Source: a virus. Taken from it: a stretch of DNA of 24,626 nt. The first letter of the stretch is position 1. Each line of letters starts with the position of its first letter. Below are positions 1 to 9,772 of the stretch, piece by piece. The notes below the pieces were generated by a model. The model saw only the letters and a list, made by a program, of their open reading frames with translations. It was not told the origin of the DNA and ran no database searches. The position numbers and the translations under genes were made by a program. The stretch is from IMG/VR virus record IMGVR_UViG_3300007960_008302, positions 1 to 24,626 of that record; one strand, 5' to 3'.

Positions 1-3000
1 AATGGCGTGGAAGATAAAGCCGCCGTTTTTGCCCCTCTTTGTCTTTCGAACAAGGCTAAAGCTGCGCCACGACGTTTCCCGAGCCTGCATCTTTTTGTCG
101 TCATGCCTGCCGCCAGGTCCGTCGTTGTACATGTTTGCGCCCTCAAATCCGTACTCTTCTGCCATCGCATCGGCAGAGGCCTTCTTTGAGGCGTCTGTTT
201 CCGTAAACCCACGGGGCCTTGCCTTGAATCCGAAGTGCAGCTTGGACAGAGCGCTATCGCCGAGCGAGGATAGGGTGCGGTTGCCATACTGCCAGCCGAG
301 CACGGCCTCTCTTGAGCCAAGCACGCCATGCACATCAGCGCCAAGCGGCGCCGATCCGCCATGCCTGCTCCTGCCCTTAAACACGTTGTCCTTCAGCATG
401 GCGCTCTTGAGCGTGTCGAGGAACTGGTTGCCCATGCCGAGGTCGTGCGGGCTTGCAAACTCGCTGGCCATTAGATAGGCCTTCTGGAGGTTGGTTGCCC
501 CGTCATCCAGCCCGTTGTCACTATCCCACTTGTTCTTGCGGATCATTATGCTGCGAGACGACATTCTGCCTTCGATGCCCGTGCCGTACATCTTGCGGAT
601 CAGCTCGACGCCGGCCGCGACATTGCCGCCAAGCATGTATGCATCAGTGAGCGCAGAGACGGCCTCTTCCCGCCAGCCGTTTTCCATCTGCCAGGTGATC
701 GTCGCTTCATCCGTCTTGGCGTGAACCATCGTCTGGAACCTGACGTGCTCTCCGCCCATCTCGAATACCGCGTCGTCGTTGACCCTTGCCACGCCAAGCT
801 CTGCATTCCCGATGGCGGCGCGAAGGGACAGCGGGTTTCCGTTGCTGTCGGAAATCACAGCCACCTTGCCCTCATAATCTCCAAACATCGTCTTTGCAGC
901 AGACTTGGTGATTACCATGGCAACATTGTTGCTGCGCATGAATTCGGTCAGCAGCGGGTTTACCGAAAGCAGGGACTTCGCCATAAATGCCCCATCGGCC
1001 CCGCCGGGCACATTTAGCAGGGCCTTGATGGCGCCGTACTCTCTCTTGCTGGTGTCGAATCCAGCCGCCGTGGCAATTGAGTGGGCGGCATGCGGGTTGA
1101 TCCACACCTGGCCGTCTGCCCAGGTTGTGTCCTCTCCGTCGGAGTCATCGACAACGACAACCCGCATCTTTCCATCCACCATGCCGTAGGCTTCTGTTTC
1201 CCTGCCATAGAGCGGCCCGTATTCATCAATTTTGCTGGCCTTCTTGGCGTCCCTTTCCGACGCAATCTCCGACGCAATCTTGAGAAGGTCGCTATCGAAG
1301 CGCCTTGGCCCCTGCCCTGCGATCTGATGCACCCTGCTGAAGATCGACTTGACGCCATCGCTGATGTCTGTGTCGCCGGTCTGGATATTCCTAAGCGTCC
1401 CGGCGGTTCCGAACATGCTGTACGATGTCAGGAAGTCGAAGACCTGCTCAATGCTCGCCCTGTTGCTGACAACCCATGCGTCATATTCCTTTTGGCTCAT
1501 TTTTCCGCCGACCAGCATTTCAAGCGCCCGCCTGAAATCCCTTGCGCTTTCCAAGATCTCTCGGCCAAAGCTCGTCCGCTCAAGTCCGTCGCCAAAGCTT
1601 CCGACAATCTGCCCGAGCCTGTCAGAGAACACGCGGGCGTTGCCCAAGTTCGGGATGTCGTGGAGGATTATCCTGTCAAGGTCGCCAGCAATGACGGCGA
1701 CCTTCCGCGCAGAGAATCTCTTGACCTCGTCACGCTTGTACACTCTCCCGCTCTCGTGGACGCCGACGTAGCTTGTAGTCCCCTCGCCATTGAACAGCAT
1801 GTCGACAACCCGCTGGAGGGTTGTTCCCTCAAGCACATACGAGTTTGGGTCCTGCCCGCTTCGTCCGGCGCGGAAGCTCATGCTGGAAACGTTGTGAGCA
1901 GAGTCCTTGTCGCCGAGCATGTCCATCAAGTGGTGCTCGATGTTGTAGTCTTCCATCGCCTCAGTCGCATGGAAGGCTGCGTGCTGGCTCTTTACATCTT
2001 CTGGGTTCTTGGGGTCTTGCGGCTTCGGCGTAGGCGAGCCGTCGTACTCAGGTCCGGCAATCGTTTCGCCGCCTGTAAACGCAATGGTGACAGACCGCCT
2101 CGACTGCATTACGGCATTCACAATGCTGAGAATGTCGTGCTCGCCAAGCTCGTCAATCTTCTTGTGCCTGTGTTTGACCGTTTCGGTGTTGGCGTTGTCC
2201 CTGTTGAGGTCCACCGCGTCGTGCAGGTCCTTGACCAGCGATTCGCCGATCTGTCGAATGTCGCTGCGCGTAAGCTGCCCGTTGTTCTGCAGCCTGCGTG
2301 CCTCTACGTCCTTGCGAATGCCCTCTCTGGCTGCGGCGTGAACCTCAGTTTGCGCAATGCCAATGTCGCGCATGACCTCGCCAACCGTCTTCGCCTTGTC
2401 GCGCTCGTGCTTGCCGATCAGCTCGTCGTATCCGCGAGCCACTGCGGCAGCGGCAGCCTCTCCGTACTCCTGCTTGGCAGCAAGGGCGTCTGCAACAGTA
2501 AGGGAGTGCGTCAGGTCGAAATATTCGTTCACGAACTTCAGGGTGTCGTCCATGTTGGCAATTTCAAACCGCTGGTTGACCTTGTAGGTGCCGGTCCCGG
2601 TGTCCAGGATGAACATGTCGACTCCGCCGGCCGACAGAAGCTCCATGAGCTGCCTGTATCCATACGCATTGCCCATCGCCAGGTATCGACGCATCGTGGA
2701 AAGGAGTCGCATGGCGTTCTCTTTGGCGACCACCGGATTGTCCTTGCCCGTGATGATGTCGTTCAGCATCCTGATCCCGTTCTCGACCTCCTTCATGGCA
2801 TCTGCCGTGTTCCGAACGAGCGCCTTGCTGAGGATCTTTCCGATGTCTGCATCCCCGACCGCCTCTGCGTCGGTGATGACGATCATGTCGTCAACCTTTC
2901 CGAACCTCGCATTGGCTGGGTCAGTAGAGGCGATACCGTCGATAAGCCCGGAATCGATCATCTGCTTTGCGTAGGCGTACAGGATATTCGCTTGGTCCTG

Positions 3001-6000
3001 CGTGATGGCGGGCGTCAGCGTAGGCAGCTGGTCCGTATTGCTTATCAGCTCTGGCAGCTTTTGAGCGGCAGCAATGATCTCCGCCATCGTGTACTTGTCG
3101 CCGCTAAGCAGTATGCTGGCCAGGTTCGGGTCGAGCATGCCCTTTATGTGGGCAAGGACGTCTGTGCTAATGGACGCATCCTGGTCCAGCCCGGCGGCCC
3201 TGAGTGTGGCAATATTTCTGGCAAGCGCTTCTCCCGCCTGCCCGATAGCTTCTCGAGCTGCGACCTCTGCAAGCTGGTTGACCGCGACTTGCGGGATATA
3301 CAGGAGCCTGCGGCCGCTTTTGTCGGTTCTAATAAGCTTGCTCGCCACAAGGTTGGCGTAGATCTCGATGCCCTCTGGAGTCATGGCCGCCATGTTGGCG
3401 GTCGCAATGCCCTCGATGTACCGAGCAGTTGCGGCATCGTCCGTGAACTGAAGCCCGAGCATCTCAAGGTGGTCAAGCAGCCCCTTGTTAAGCACGGTTC
3501 CGTCCGGCATCGTGACCTTTGCCCCAAGGATCTTCTTTCCGCTAATGCGCTCGGAGTTCTGGTCCCTTACGACGCGGAATCCCTTGGTTGCGGCAAGCAT
3601 TGACATAAGGTTTTGCAGGCCCTTGGCCTCTGCATAGGAGAGCCCGGAGTAGTCAATGTTGTCGTTGATAAACGTCGTGCCTCTTGGGTCAACCCGCACG
3701 GCGCCAGTGGACTGCAGGTGCGAGATAAGGTCCCCAAGGCTCCACCTGGCCCGCGTCTGTCCCTCGTCATACCAGAGCTGTGCCTGGTCGACAACGAACA
3801 TGCGCGCAAGGTCCCGGCCGCCGTCGGCAGCCATCTCCAAAAGCATTCTGGCCGTCGAGTCGTCGTGCAGGGTAAACTTGTGCGGGGACTTGATCCGCGA
3901 GTTGAGCGCCTCCTCGAGCTGGCGCATCTGGGCCGTCAGCTTTTTGATCGCCAGCATGTTGCGCCTGTTGGTCTCGTTCGCCGCATTCTTTGTCACGCCG
4001 GACGGGTTCTCGAAGCGCATGGTATGTCCGCGCTCTGGCGACCCGTCCACGGCAGCAGAGCCGACTGCCTCTGCGATTCCAAGGAACCGTTCCTGCATCG
4101 CCATGAAGTCCATGACTGCGTCGTAGTCTTCCTGCGACAGCCCAGACCGCTCAGCAGATCCAAATACTCCAGCAATATTGATCCGCCTAACGACGGGCTT
4201 TGCGCCCATCCTCTCGGCGCCCGTGGCGGAGCCGGAACTTTCAGCGGTGTCGTCGAGAATCTTTCGCTGTTCGTCGACCATGGCGCCAAGCACATCGTCA
4301 ACAGTAGACCCGACAGTGTGGAACAGGTTTAGCCTGTGCTCCTGCTCGATCTTGTCGATGATTTTGCCGGAAATAGGCATATCCTTGGTATATGTCTCTC
4401 CCCTGAACGTCTGCCCGTCCAGCTTGCCGCGCAGAGCAACGACAAACCTTGCAAGCTGGTGCATGCTTCCTGCGTCCATGTCGTCGATGACACTCGACCA
4501 GTAGCTCGCGCTGTTGATTGGATCGTCCGACGAGCTCCTGAGAACTTCCGGCAGGTTTACCCCGTTCGCCGCAAGGCCCCTCAGCCACCGGGCCACGGCC
4601 CGCAGCTCGTCCAGGTGGACATACCTTCTGCCGTCGTTGGCCGGCATCTGTCCAGGCTCAAGGATGACTACCGTGTCGTCCATCGGAACGCCATTGGTCT
4701 TGTCGTCTCCAGAGATCTCCCTAGACGCCTCGTCAATGAGCTGGGCGGCATGCATTGACGCCTCTCCAACAGCCTCAGATGGAGTAAGGACGCTGTGGTC
4801 GACTAGCACGAGGTCCGCATCATAGGTTCCAAGGTGCCTGAGCTGCTCGCGAATTCGGTTCTTCTCCACAAACTCCTGAGTCATGCCGGGAAGCTCCGCG
4901 TCGGGGATCGGAATTCCCCTTGAGTCCTTTCTCTTGGCCCCAACCCCATCCTTGGCGTCCATGTGCGGCAGGCTGCCAGTGGCGGCGGCGAAGGCCATAG
5001 CGAGCTGGCTCGTGAACACGCCAAGCGAGTCAATGTCTCTGTTCTCGTAGACCTCTTTCGCGGCAGCAAGCCCGCCGTTGGCGAAGAACAGCGGAATGGC
5101 GGTGATGATGGATCGCCGCATGTCCCGGAACGCCTCGTCTCGGGACATCTTCTTCCACTTGCCGAGCACCTCGTCCTGCTCGCCCTTTAACACCTTTGAC
5201 AGGTGAGCCCTTGCGTCGGCCTTGCGCTGGGCGTCAACCCCGTCGCTCAACAGGTCCCTGACATACCCAGTGTTGATATGCCTCTTTTGGCCTGGGCCGA
5301 TGCCGGTAGCGCCCTGCACGGAGCGGTGTCCGGCGCGAGACAGCCATGCATTGTAGTTTGAGGCAACTGCAGCAAGCTCGCGATCCGTAAGCAGGTCAAT
5401 GTCCACTGCCGCGCCATTGCGCTGAAGAAATGCTGCAACGCCGCTCCTTCGGGCGCCCGTGAGGACCTTGTCGATGGCCGCGCTGGACTGGCCGACAATC
5501 TCTTCCCAATCGCCATGTCCGCCGCCAAGCCACTTGGACAGGTTCCTGGCGATGGAGCCCTCGTTGACCATGGCTTTCTTGCCGACGATGACCGGGAGCA
5601 TTCTGATTGTGTTTGCACCAGCTCCAAAGATCACGCCGGAAAGAAGGTCGCCAAGCACGCCTTCACGCTTGCTGCCCTCTCCAGTTTCCGGGTCGATGAA
5701 CCCGCGAAGCGCGTAATCGCTTACGCTTTGGCCGCTGGCCAGATACAGCTGCGGCTCGGACAGGGCGCGCCACATGCGCTCATACGTGCCGTTGATGGCA
5801 AATGCCGACGACATCTGGGCTGCATGTGACAGAGTCCTTTGCGACAGCTCGAGCGCCAGCGCCCCGCGCTTGCCCTTCATGCTGCGGCTGATCAGCTCAG
5901 CAACGCCCGCCCCAGACTTGCCGATAATAAGATCGCCCACGTTTTTGCCGACGGACTCCTGGACCCTTTCGAGAATCTTCAAGGCGAGATTGACATCTCC

Positions 6001-7299
6001 GCCAACCTCGGGCAGCAGGTCGGACAGCAGTCGGGCGGTAAAGAAGTTCACGCCAGAGTCCCTGACCGTATCCATGACCTCGGTGCCTACATCAAGGCGC
6101 TTGACTCCGCTTCTGGTCTGCGCCACGCTTTCAAGGGCCTCGTTCAGGGCGTGGGACATGTTCTTGGAAATGTCGTCCGCCCTCGGGGCCAGATCAATGC
6201 CAAGTTCTGACGCCGCCCTGATGATCTTCGGGCTGAGCACCTTTGCAACCGCACGCGACTCCGACGCGGCGTTAATTCCGAGGAGCCTCTTGGCCGCCTT
6301 GCCGCCAAGCTTGCCAATGCCGACCCTTGCGGCGTTGAACTGGGCGTCTGCGGAGAAGAAGTTTGCCGCCACCTGTAGCGTTGTCCCGGTCTTGGAGGAC
6401 CTGGCCCACTTGCCGGCTGGGTTCTCGACGACGTCTGCGGCCTTGTCAAGCAGCCTGACAACTGGCTGAGTGGCGCCCTTGATCTGTTGCGCCTTGTCGT
6501 TCAGCTTCTTGAGCTTTGCGGCTCCGTCGGCAACCTCCTTGCCGGAGCGCATCTTGGCGGCAAGCTTTGCGGCCTTTGTGGCCTTGTTTGCCGCAAGGCC
6601 AAGCCCAACACTCTTGACGCCAAGCGAAGCTGCCTTGAGCGGCGCGCTCGGGGTGAACATTCCAGCAATCTGTCCAGTCCACTTGGCGATCTCACCTGCA
6701 GTGGTGTGCGTGTTGCGCCAGTCGTTGTTGTTCCAGGCCTCGCCCTGTTCGGCCATCCAGTCACCGACAGAGTCGAGCCAGTTGCCGTCTTCTCCGCCGG
6801 AGATCTTGTTGACCCAGTCCAGCCCCTTATTGGCCACGCCGCCGAACCCGCCAATGATGCCCATGGTTGCGGCGTCGGTGAAGTGCCAGGCCAGGGCCAT
6901 TGCGGCGTCAGAGGTGGCGTCCAGGAATCGGTTCTCGAACGAGGTGTAGCGAGGATCGTTTTCCTTGCTGGCGAGGGCGGTGGCATAAGACGCCTCCCTA
7001 ACAAGGCCACGGCTTCTGCCGCCGTACATGTCTTGGACCTGGTCGGACTGCCACCCAAAAGCAGAGTTGACGATGGAGTCGATTACCGATCCGCCAGGAG
7101 CAGGCCCCTGTTCTTCTGGGGATGCGTTGCCGTATGTAGACTTGACTTTGGAGACCGTGCCGACGATGTCGTCAACACTCATTTGAACCAGATCGATATT
7201 TCCAGAAGCTACAAGTTGATCAAGCAACTTCTGGTCATCAGCGTCAAGCTGGGATTTTGCCGAGCGGATTTTGAGGTCAAGGGTCTTCTTAAGCGCCAT
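1..7299 (-). CDS. Giant internal/ejected virion protein, 3' end outside window
   Basis: The frame is open for 2433 codons from ATG at 7299 to base 1 with no stop, so the C-terminus is missing. I checked every codon of this frame. AGGAG at 7313-7309, nine bases upstream, supports the start. Possible membrane-active or hydrophobic stretches lie near residues 130-160, 210-250 and 730-775, and a coiled coil near 1108-1136. Residues 2062-2081 read DGQVWINPHAAHSIATAAGF and are followed by lysines 2108 and 2136, resembling the first barrel of two-barrel RNA polymerases. I saw no lysozyme or HExxH motif. It is the last gene seen in the operon, after the small internal-protein genes. That is the position of the ejected T7 gp16 and of the N4 virion polymerase. 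Ejected cargo is an inference from position and size; the polymerase idea is tentative. A polyvalent multi-domain ejected protein is an alternative. Confidence 0.75.
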   Translation of the reverse strand, partial: MALKKTLDLKIRSAKSQLDADDQKLLDQLVASGNIDLVQMSVDDIVGTVSKVKSTYGNASPEEQGPAPGGSVIDSIVNSAFGWQSDQVQDMYGGRSRGLVREASYATALASKENDPRYTSFENRFLDATSDAAMALAWHFTDAATMGIIGGFGGVANKGLDWVNKISGGEDGNWLDSVGDWMAEQGEAWNNNDWRNTHTTAGEIAKWTGQIAGMFTPSAPLKAASLGVKSVGLGLAANKATKAAKLAAKMRSGKEVADGAAKLKKLNDKAQQIKGATQPVVRLLDKAADVVENPAGKWARSSKTGTTLQVAANFFSADAQFNAARVGIGKLGGKAAKRLLGINAASESRAVAKVLSPKIIRAASELGIDLAPRADDISKNMSHALNEALESVAQTRSGVKRLDVGTEVMDTVRDSGVNFFTARLLSDLLPEVGGDVNLALKILERVQESVGKNVGDLIIGKSGAGVAELISRSMKGKRGALALELSQRTLSHAAQMSSAFAINGTYERMWRALSEPQLYLASGQSVSDYALRGFIDPETGEGSKREGVLGDLLSGVIFGAGANTIRMLPVIVGKKAMVNEGSIARNLSKWLGGGHGDWEEIVGQSSAAIDKVLTGARRSGVAAFLQRNGAAVDIDLLTDRELAAVASNYNAWLSRAGHRSVQGATGIGPGQKRHINTGYVRDLLSDGVDAQRKADARAHLSKVLKGEQDEVLGKWKKMSRDEAFRDMRRSIITAIPLFFANGGLAAAKEVYENRDIDSLGVFTSQLAMAFAAATGSLPHMDAKDGVGAKRKDSRGIPIPDAELPGMTQEFVEKNRIREQLRHLGTYDADLVLVDHSVLTPSEAVGEASMHAAQLIDEASREISGDDKTNGVPMDDTVVILEPGQMPANDGRRYVHLDELRAVARWLRGLAANGVNLPEVLRSSSDDPINSASYWSSVIDDMDAGSMHQLARFVVALRGKLDGQTFRGETYTKDMPISGKIIDKIEQEHRLNLFHTVGSTVDDVLGAMVDEQRKILDDTAESSGSATGAERMGAKPVVRRINIAGVFGSAERSGLSQEDYDAVMDFMAMQERFLGIAEAVGSAAVDGSPERGHTMRFENPSGVTKNAANETNRRNMLAIKKLTAQMRQLEEALNSRIKSPHKFTLHDDSTARMLLEMAADGGRDLARMFVVDQAQLWYDEGQTRARWSLGDLISHLQSTGAVRVDPRGTTFINDNIDYSGLSYAEAKGLQNLMSMLAATKGFRVVRDQNSERISGKKILGAKVTMPDGTVLNKGLLDHLEMLGLQFTDDAATARYIEGIATANMAAMTPEGIEIYANLVASKLIRTDKSGRRLLYIPQVAVNQLAEVAAREAIGQAGEALARNIATLRAAGLDQDASISTDVLAHIKGMLDPNLASILLSGDKYTMAEIIAAAQKLPELISNTDQLPTLTPAITQDQANILYAYAKQMIDSGLIDGIASTDPANARFGKVDDMIVITDAEAVGDADIGKILSKALVRNTADAMKEVENGIRMLNDIITGKDNPVVAKENAMRLLSTMRRYLAMGNAYGYRQLMELLSAGGVDMFILDTGTGTYKVNQRFEIANMDDTLKFVNEYFDLTHSLTVADALAAKQEYGEAAAAAVARGYDELIGKHERDKAKTVGEVMRDIGIAQTEVHAAAREGIRKDVEARRLQNNGQLTRSDIRQIGESLVKDLHDAVDLNRDNANTETVKHRHKKIDELGEHDILSIVNAVMQSRRSVTIAFTGGETIAGPEYDGSPTPKPQDPKNPEDVKSQHAAFHATEAMEDYNIEHHLMDMLGDKDSAHNVSSMSFRAGRSGQDPNSYVLEGTTLQRVVDMLFNGEGTTSYVGVHESGRVYKRDEVKRFSARKVAVIAGDLDRIILHDIPNLGNARVFSDRLGQIVGSFGDGLERTSFGREILESARDFRRALEMLVGGKMSQKEYDAWVVSNRASIEQVFDFLTSYSMFGTAGTLRNIQTGDTDISDGVKSIFSRVHQIAGQGPRRFDSDLLKIASEIASERDAKKASKIDEYGPLYGRETEAYGMVDGKMRVVVVDDSDGEDTTWADGQVWINPHAAHSIATAAGFDTSKREYGAIKALLNVPGGADGAFMAKSLLSVNPLLTEFMRSNNVAMVITKSAAKTMFGDYEGKVAVISDSNGNPLSLRAAIGNAELGVARVNDDAVFEMGGEHVRFQTMVHAKTDEATITWQMENGWREEAVSALTDAYMLGGNVAAGVELIRKMYGTGIEGRMSSRSIMIRKNKWDSDNGLDDGATNLQKAYLMASEFASPHDLGMGNQFLDTLKSAMLKDNVFKGRSRHGGSAPLGADVHGVLGSREAVLGWQYGNRTLSSLGDSALSKLHFGFKARPRGFTETDASKKASADAMAEEYGFEGANMYNDGPGGRHDDKKMQARETSWRSFSLVRKTKRGKNGGFIFHAI

Positions 7300-7308
7300 C
7301 CCTATGAT

Positions 7309-7313
7309 CTCCT
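7309..7313 (-). promoter_or_regulatory. Ribosome binding site of the giant gene
   Basis: AGGAG on the minus strand ends nine bases before the ATG at 7299. It lies in the 59-base spacer after the 646-aa gene, the longest spacer in the window. This spacer makes independent translation of the giant gene likely, in contrast to the overlapping genes upstream. I see no convincing promoter or U-tract terminator in the spacer. Confidence 0.6.
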
Positions 7314-7358
7314 GTCACAGGGTAGTCCCGCAGGACAACGACATTTCGGCTGGCGAGC

Positions 7359-9299
7359 CTATCGGTATTCCCTATTCAAGTGATCGCTAAATTTCTTCGT
7401 GCGCTCTCTCGCATTCCTCCGGCGCTCTTCGCGACTATCAAGCGCTTCAATTACCGCTTCGCGGAAATATTGGGCAGCGCCAGCGATAGACCACATCACT
7501 AGGTCAGCAGTTACTTTAGCGTCCTGCTTCCCATTGTCCACAAGATACTGCTGCCAACTGTCCTTAAACAAGCCGATTGCGCTCTTCTCGCCGAAAAGAT
7601 CCTTCAACGATTCATTGGTGGCTCCGAGCTCAGAAGCGATCCCGCTTACGACATCCTGAACCAGAGCAACCTCTTCTCGCGGCGTTTTGGGAGCGGTGGC
7701 GAAGCGCTTCATAGTGTTTAACCTGTCTCCATACTCGTGATTTTTATAGCGATTTTCCCACACAGACGCCTCGCTAGTGGCGTAATCGTAAAAGTTGCCA
7801 AGTACGCCATCAGATACTCCATAATTAGACAGGATTGTGAAGTCACTCGCCGCCTCGCCGCCGCTGCCGCCACTAGCGCCTTGAGTCCCGGCGCCGGAGT
7901 CAGTGGGGACAGGAGGCATGTTGCCCGAGAGAGACCCAGACAATACTGCGATTTCATCAGCAAGCTGGTCAGCGTAAGATTGCCCGGCATCTTCTTCGTC
8001 CTCTCCCGAGAAAATGCTGCCAGGATCAAAGTCTTTGGTGTTTACTTTAACTCTCGCAAGCAAGAGCTCTGGGTTCTCCCCGGCATGGCGCTCGAGCGCT
8101 TCAGACATCTTGCTGCGCCTTTTATATACGGATTGAGCCTCGCCCATGAGGTCGGTAAGGCGCGCTCTGTCAGCAGCAATCATGGCCCTGTTTCTATACA
8201 ATGCACCATTCGCGCCATTGATAAGTTCTCCAAAATCTCCCATAGCGCCAAGCACGAGGTCGTTGACCGTAAACTCCTTATTATGATCCTTGCGCGCAAT
8301 CATTCTTTGATTCTTTTTGTCGTAGAAGTCGACTCGCCTTTCCTTGTTGTTCCACGACATATAGCTACCGGAATCATCTGCGAACTCGTTAATTTTTTCG
8401 ATACCGACCTGAAGCACTGCCGCAAGGTCGTCGGGGGTTAGAACTTCGCTTCTGTTGGCGGCCTTTTTTGCGTCCAGAGAGTCTTTCTGCGCCTGCTTCA
8501 TCGCAATCCTTACTTGCTTTGCTGCCTCCGACGCGGCACTGTTGCCAGATCCTTGCATTGCGGCAAGGTTCTCTTCAAGCATTCCATACGCGAATGCGAG
8601 CTGCACCGACGTCGCGCTGCCAGATGAAGATGGATTGACAATTCTGCCGTCCCTGAATGCTCCGAACTCTGCCATCACGCCAGATGCCCGCCCGTCAATC
8701 GACTTCATAAATGCCATGGGGTCAACATAGCCAAGGAGCCTGCCAGTCGTTTTGTACGCAGCGCCTATTCCATTGGGAGCCTTGTCGCCGCCTGCTACAA
8801 ACGACGGCACGCCATCTTCGCTGACACTTACTACGTCTGGCCCAAAGATCCTGACATAGTCGGCAGAAGCAAGCCTATCCGCATCGTCTTCAATTTTGCG
8901 GAGTTCCGCATCTATGGCCCTGACTCTGTCGCCCGCGCCAGTCATTAGTCTGTCCGCGTCTTCTATGACCGAGCTGAGGTCTCTCGTCTCTACCATCGCC
9001 TTGCTTGCCTCGGCGTCAATCAATGCTGCATTGGCCTTCGTTCTCTCGATTTCAAGACCCTGTTGCTTTATACCGAGGTCCATGATGGTGGCTCTTCCCT
9101 CGAATTGCGCACGAATCTTTTCGATTTCCGCACCGATGACATCCACCTCTGCCTTGGCCGCTTCTTTGGCGAGGGCGGACTCCGCCTCTTTGAGGCGAAT
9201 AATCCTTTCCTCCGCCTCGGCCTGCCTGCGCATGTTCATGTCTACGGCAGACAGGAAGGTCCTAATGGAATCATCGCTTCCGGTATAGTTCTTTGCCAT
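7359..9299 (-). CDS. Putative internal virion protein, coiled-coil rich, 646 aa
   Basis: I do not recognise a named family. Residues about 22-147 are a charged heptad-like helix with runs such as AEAEERIIRLKEAESALAKE, likely a long coiled coil. Residues about 458-485 form a Gly/Ser/Pro linker that separates a C-terminal domain. There is no signal peptide or clear membrane segment. The ATG overlaps the previous gene's stop as TAATG, with AGGGGGG five bases before the start. It sits between a small internal-type protein and the giant gene, where T7-like phages encode internal core proteins such as gp15, so a virion or ejection role is inferred from place. Its DNA is less GC-rich than the neighbouring genes: hand counts of 60-base lines at 7741 and 8281 give 27 and 25 G+C, against about 41 in a capsid-gene line. 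This suggests a different origin or codon selection. Confidence 0.7.
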   Translation of the reverse strand: MAKNYTGSDDSIRTFLSAVDMNMRRQAEAEERIIRLKEAESALAKEAAKAEVDVIGAEIEKIRAQFEGRATIMDLGIKQQGLEIERTKANAALIDAEASKAMVETRDLSSVIEDADRLMTGAGDRVRAIDAELRKIEDDADRLASADYVRIFGPDVVSVSEDGVPSFVAGGDKAPNGIGAAYKTTGRLLGYVDPMAFMKSIDGRASGVMAEFGAFRDGRIVNPSSSGSATSVQLAFAYGMLEENLAAMQGSGNSAASEAAKQVRIAMKQAQKDSLDAKKAANRSEVLTPDDLAAVLQVGIEKINEFADDSGSYMSWNNKERRVDFYDKKNQRMIARKDHNKEFTVNDLVLGAMGDFGELINGANGALYRNRAMIAADRARLTDLMGEAQSVYKRRSKMSEALERHAGENPELLLARVKVNTKDFDPGSIFSGEDEEDAGQSYADQLADEIAVLSGSLSGNMPPVPTDSGAGTQGASGGSGGEAASDFTILSNYGVSDGVLGNFYDYATSEASVWENRYKNHEYGDRLNTMKRFATAPKTPREEVALVQDVVSGIASELGATNESLKDLFGEKSAIGLFKDSWQQYLVDNGKQDAKVTADLVMWSIAGAAQYFREAVIEALDSREERRRNARERTKKFSDHLNREYR

Positions 9300-9772
9300 T
9301 AGAACCCCCCTGGGATTTTAACTGGGCTAATAAACCCGCTTGCAATTGAGAGGCCCTGCATGGCCCTGTCCAGCCAAGACTTCTTTGAGGCGTCGATCTG
9401 TGCCTGGGTGGCCTCGGCGTTGGCGACCATGCTGTCCTTTTGGGCCAGCAAGTTGTTGTACATTTGGCGCTCGTTGAGAAGGACCTTGTCCGACTCGGCC
9501 TGCGCGCTGAGCGCGGCCTTCTGGCCGACGCCAAGAAGATCTGCGGTCATTCCGGCAAACGCCTTGTTGGCGATGCCCGAGTTGTTCAGGAACGTGCCGG
9601 AAATCGCTCCCCCAAACTGCTCAACACCCTGCCTATACTGCGCCTGTGCAGGGGCAATCGCGGACGCAATCATGGCGTCGATCTCTGCATTGGTAAGGCC
9701 AATGTCGTCGTTCCACCCAAGCTCTTCTGCCATGTCGAGTGCGCGGAACTGAAGCTTGTCGACGAGGCTCAT
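9299..9772 (-). CDS. Small internal virion protein candidate, 157 aa
   Basis: The protein is helical and rich in Ala, Gln and Asn, ending in a short hydrophobic Gly-containing segment (residues about 137-150) and a PGGF tail. The motif WLxxAxxGLSIASG at residues 133-146 recurs with identical spacing in the gene immediately upstream, suggesting a common fold or common docking partner. The start is ATG at 9772, overlapping the previous stop as ATGA, with GGAGG six bases before it. Size, composition and place resemble small ejection proteins such as T7 gp14, which forms an envelope channel. That analogy is inference, since I cannot show homology by eye. A role as a minor tail or head protein remains possible. 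Confidence 0.72.
   Translation of the reverse strand: MSLVDKLQFRALDMAEELGWNDDIGLTNAEIDAMIASAIAPAQAQYRQGVEQFGGAISGTFLNNSGIANKAFAGMTADLLGVGQKAALSAQAESDKVLLNERQMYNNLLAQKDSMVANAEATQAQIDASKKSWLDRAMQGLSIASGFISPVKIPGGF

Noticed and set aside
2830-3330. T7/N4-like single-subunit polymerase motifs in the giant protein: DKSGR (residue 1326) resembling DxxGR, then IDG (about 1454), AYG and HD with T7-like spacing
   Set aside because: The essential lysine of motif B is absent (Arg instead), motif A lacks the usual G-S-x-S-G-x-Q context, and the surroundings do not resemble the fingers domain. The matches are short enough to be chance.
1081-3603. 840-codon open frame on the plus strand
   Set aside because: It lies in the mirror phase of the giant minus-strand gene, which is open across the whole region. 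It exists because that gene uses no TTA, CTA or TCA codons here. Its translation is rich in Val, Leu and Arg without domain-like pattern, and it has no operon context.
7325-7336. Inverted repeat GTCC-CGCA-GGAC in the spacer before the giant gene
   Set aside because: The stem is only four base pairs with no U tract, and it does not match the N4-type promoter hairpin (five to seven pairs with a three-base loop). It is too weak to call.
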